A stretch of 64,000 bases of DNA from Trichosphaerium sp. ATCC 40318 (taxonomy: Eukaryota; Discosea; Flabellinia; Trichosidae), in NCBI GenBank assembly GCA_038496445.1, contig JALMLS010000232.1:1-64000 (forward strand), written 5' to 3'. This document shows positions 63,695 through 64,000 of the stretch, one piece after another. Under the pieces are notes generated by a model. It was not told the DNA's origin, searched no databases, and was given only the letters and a program-made list of their open reading frames with translations. Within the stretch, counting starts at the first letter, position 1. Every line of letters begins with the position of its first letter. Position numbers and translations under genes: made by a program.

Positions 63695-64000
63695 TTATGC
63701 GCTTGATGTTATTGCGTAGCTTACGGTATCACCAGCACTTTCAATCTTTTTACCGCCATCAGGGAACCTCTCACCGCGTTCAGGTAGTCTATAATCGATA
63801 CCTTCTTCAGTACAAAGTGAACGTACGTGTTCCACGTGATCGTAAATATAAGTGCCTAATAACAAGCATTAGATAAAAAGACACATGAAGTAATAAACAG
63901 TTTGAACAAGGCTCATGAAAAAAAAAATGGAAAAACAAAGTACCTCCAAGCCAAGTTGGTATGTTCCATATTGGGATATGTGCAGTCAGACTTTTAGTTT
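63695..64000 (-). CDS. 3' end of a gene of unknown function (cut by window edge)
   Basis: Two exons: the partial upstream one (63944 to the edge) reads LTAHIPIWNIPTWLGG; the last (63695-63855) continues in phase as TYIYDHVEHVRSLCTEEGID, then RLPERGERFPDGGKKIESAG and ends SYAITSSA. Acceptor TTAG, donor GTACTT. The end is conserved-looking (charged, Gly-rich) but I do not recognise it. The start lies outside the window. Confidence 0.55.

Noticed and set aside
1-64000. CRISPR array or bacterial mobile islands
   Set aside because: All tandem repeats found are coding (LRR, MORN, Cys-Trp) or MITE ends; none has the short repeat/unique spacer form of CRISPR.

Overview
The window is nuclear DNA of a eukaryotic microbe. 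Nearly every gene is cut by short spliceosomal introns (mostly about 40-60 bases, donors usually GTACGT, GTACGC or GTAAGx), several genes carry secretion signals, and there is a nuclear-type tRNA and part of a Ty3/gypsy element. An F-box plus SH2 protein, a tandem-SH2 protein, an ankyrin-EDR1-TKL kinase, and fungal-wall enzymes (GH81, GH3) point to an amoebozoan or similar bacteria/fungus-eating amoeba. That placement is inferred from domain architecture, not from any search.

Layout. 0-2 kb: decayed 3' part of a Ty3/gypsy element. 2.4-5 kb: atypical Rho GTPase and an F-box/LRR gene. 5-12 kb: F-box/NHL protein, NMN adenylyltransferase-like enzyme, SNAP-25-like SNARE and a ten-exon gene of unknown role. 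12-19 kb: secreted PQQ-type propeller, two small unknown genes, a beta-helix surface protein. 19-24 kb: ANK-EDR1-TKL kinase, then a MITE-like element. 24-31.7 kb: two F-box genes (one with 63-base LRR repeats), a GH3 enzyme and a third F-box/LRR gene. 32-38 kb: GH81 glucanase, a CRIB mini-protein and small membrane proteins. 38.5-40.2 kb: second MITE copy and an F-box/LRR pseudogene. 40.7-48.5 kb: small membrane proteins, an F-box/MORN-like gene, a Cys-repeat surface protein, a tandem-SH2 protein. 48.6-57.7 kb: uroporphyrinogen decarboxylase, a small secreted protein, pyruvate kinase, F-box/SH2 protein. 57.8-64 kb: unknown gene, inverted second copy of the F-box/MORN-like gene, DNA polymerase kappa, tRNA-Glu(UUC), and a truncated gene at the edge.

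Themes. Housekeeping genes (pyruvate kinase, uroporphyrinogen decarboxylase, polymerase kappa, SNARE) are interleaved with about nine F-box loci. Each F-box is joined to a different recognition module (LRR, NHL propeller, MORN-like repeats, SH2), so the region looks like an expanding set of SCF ubiquitin-ligase adaptors. Signalling parts sit in the same window: an atypical Rho GTPase, a CRIB protein, two SH2 proteins and a TKL kinase. Five well-supported introns start with GC, four of them with GCACGTG, and the palindrome CACGTG is strongly over-represented throughout. Exon boundaries given here were worked out by eye from reading frames and splice sites and should be read as models.
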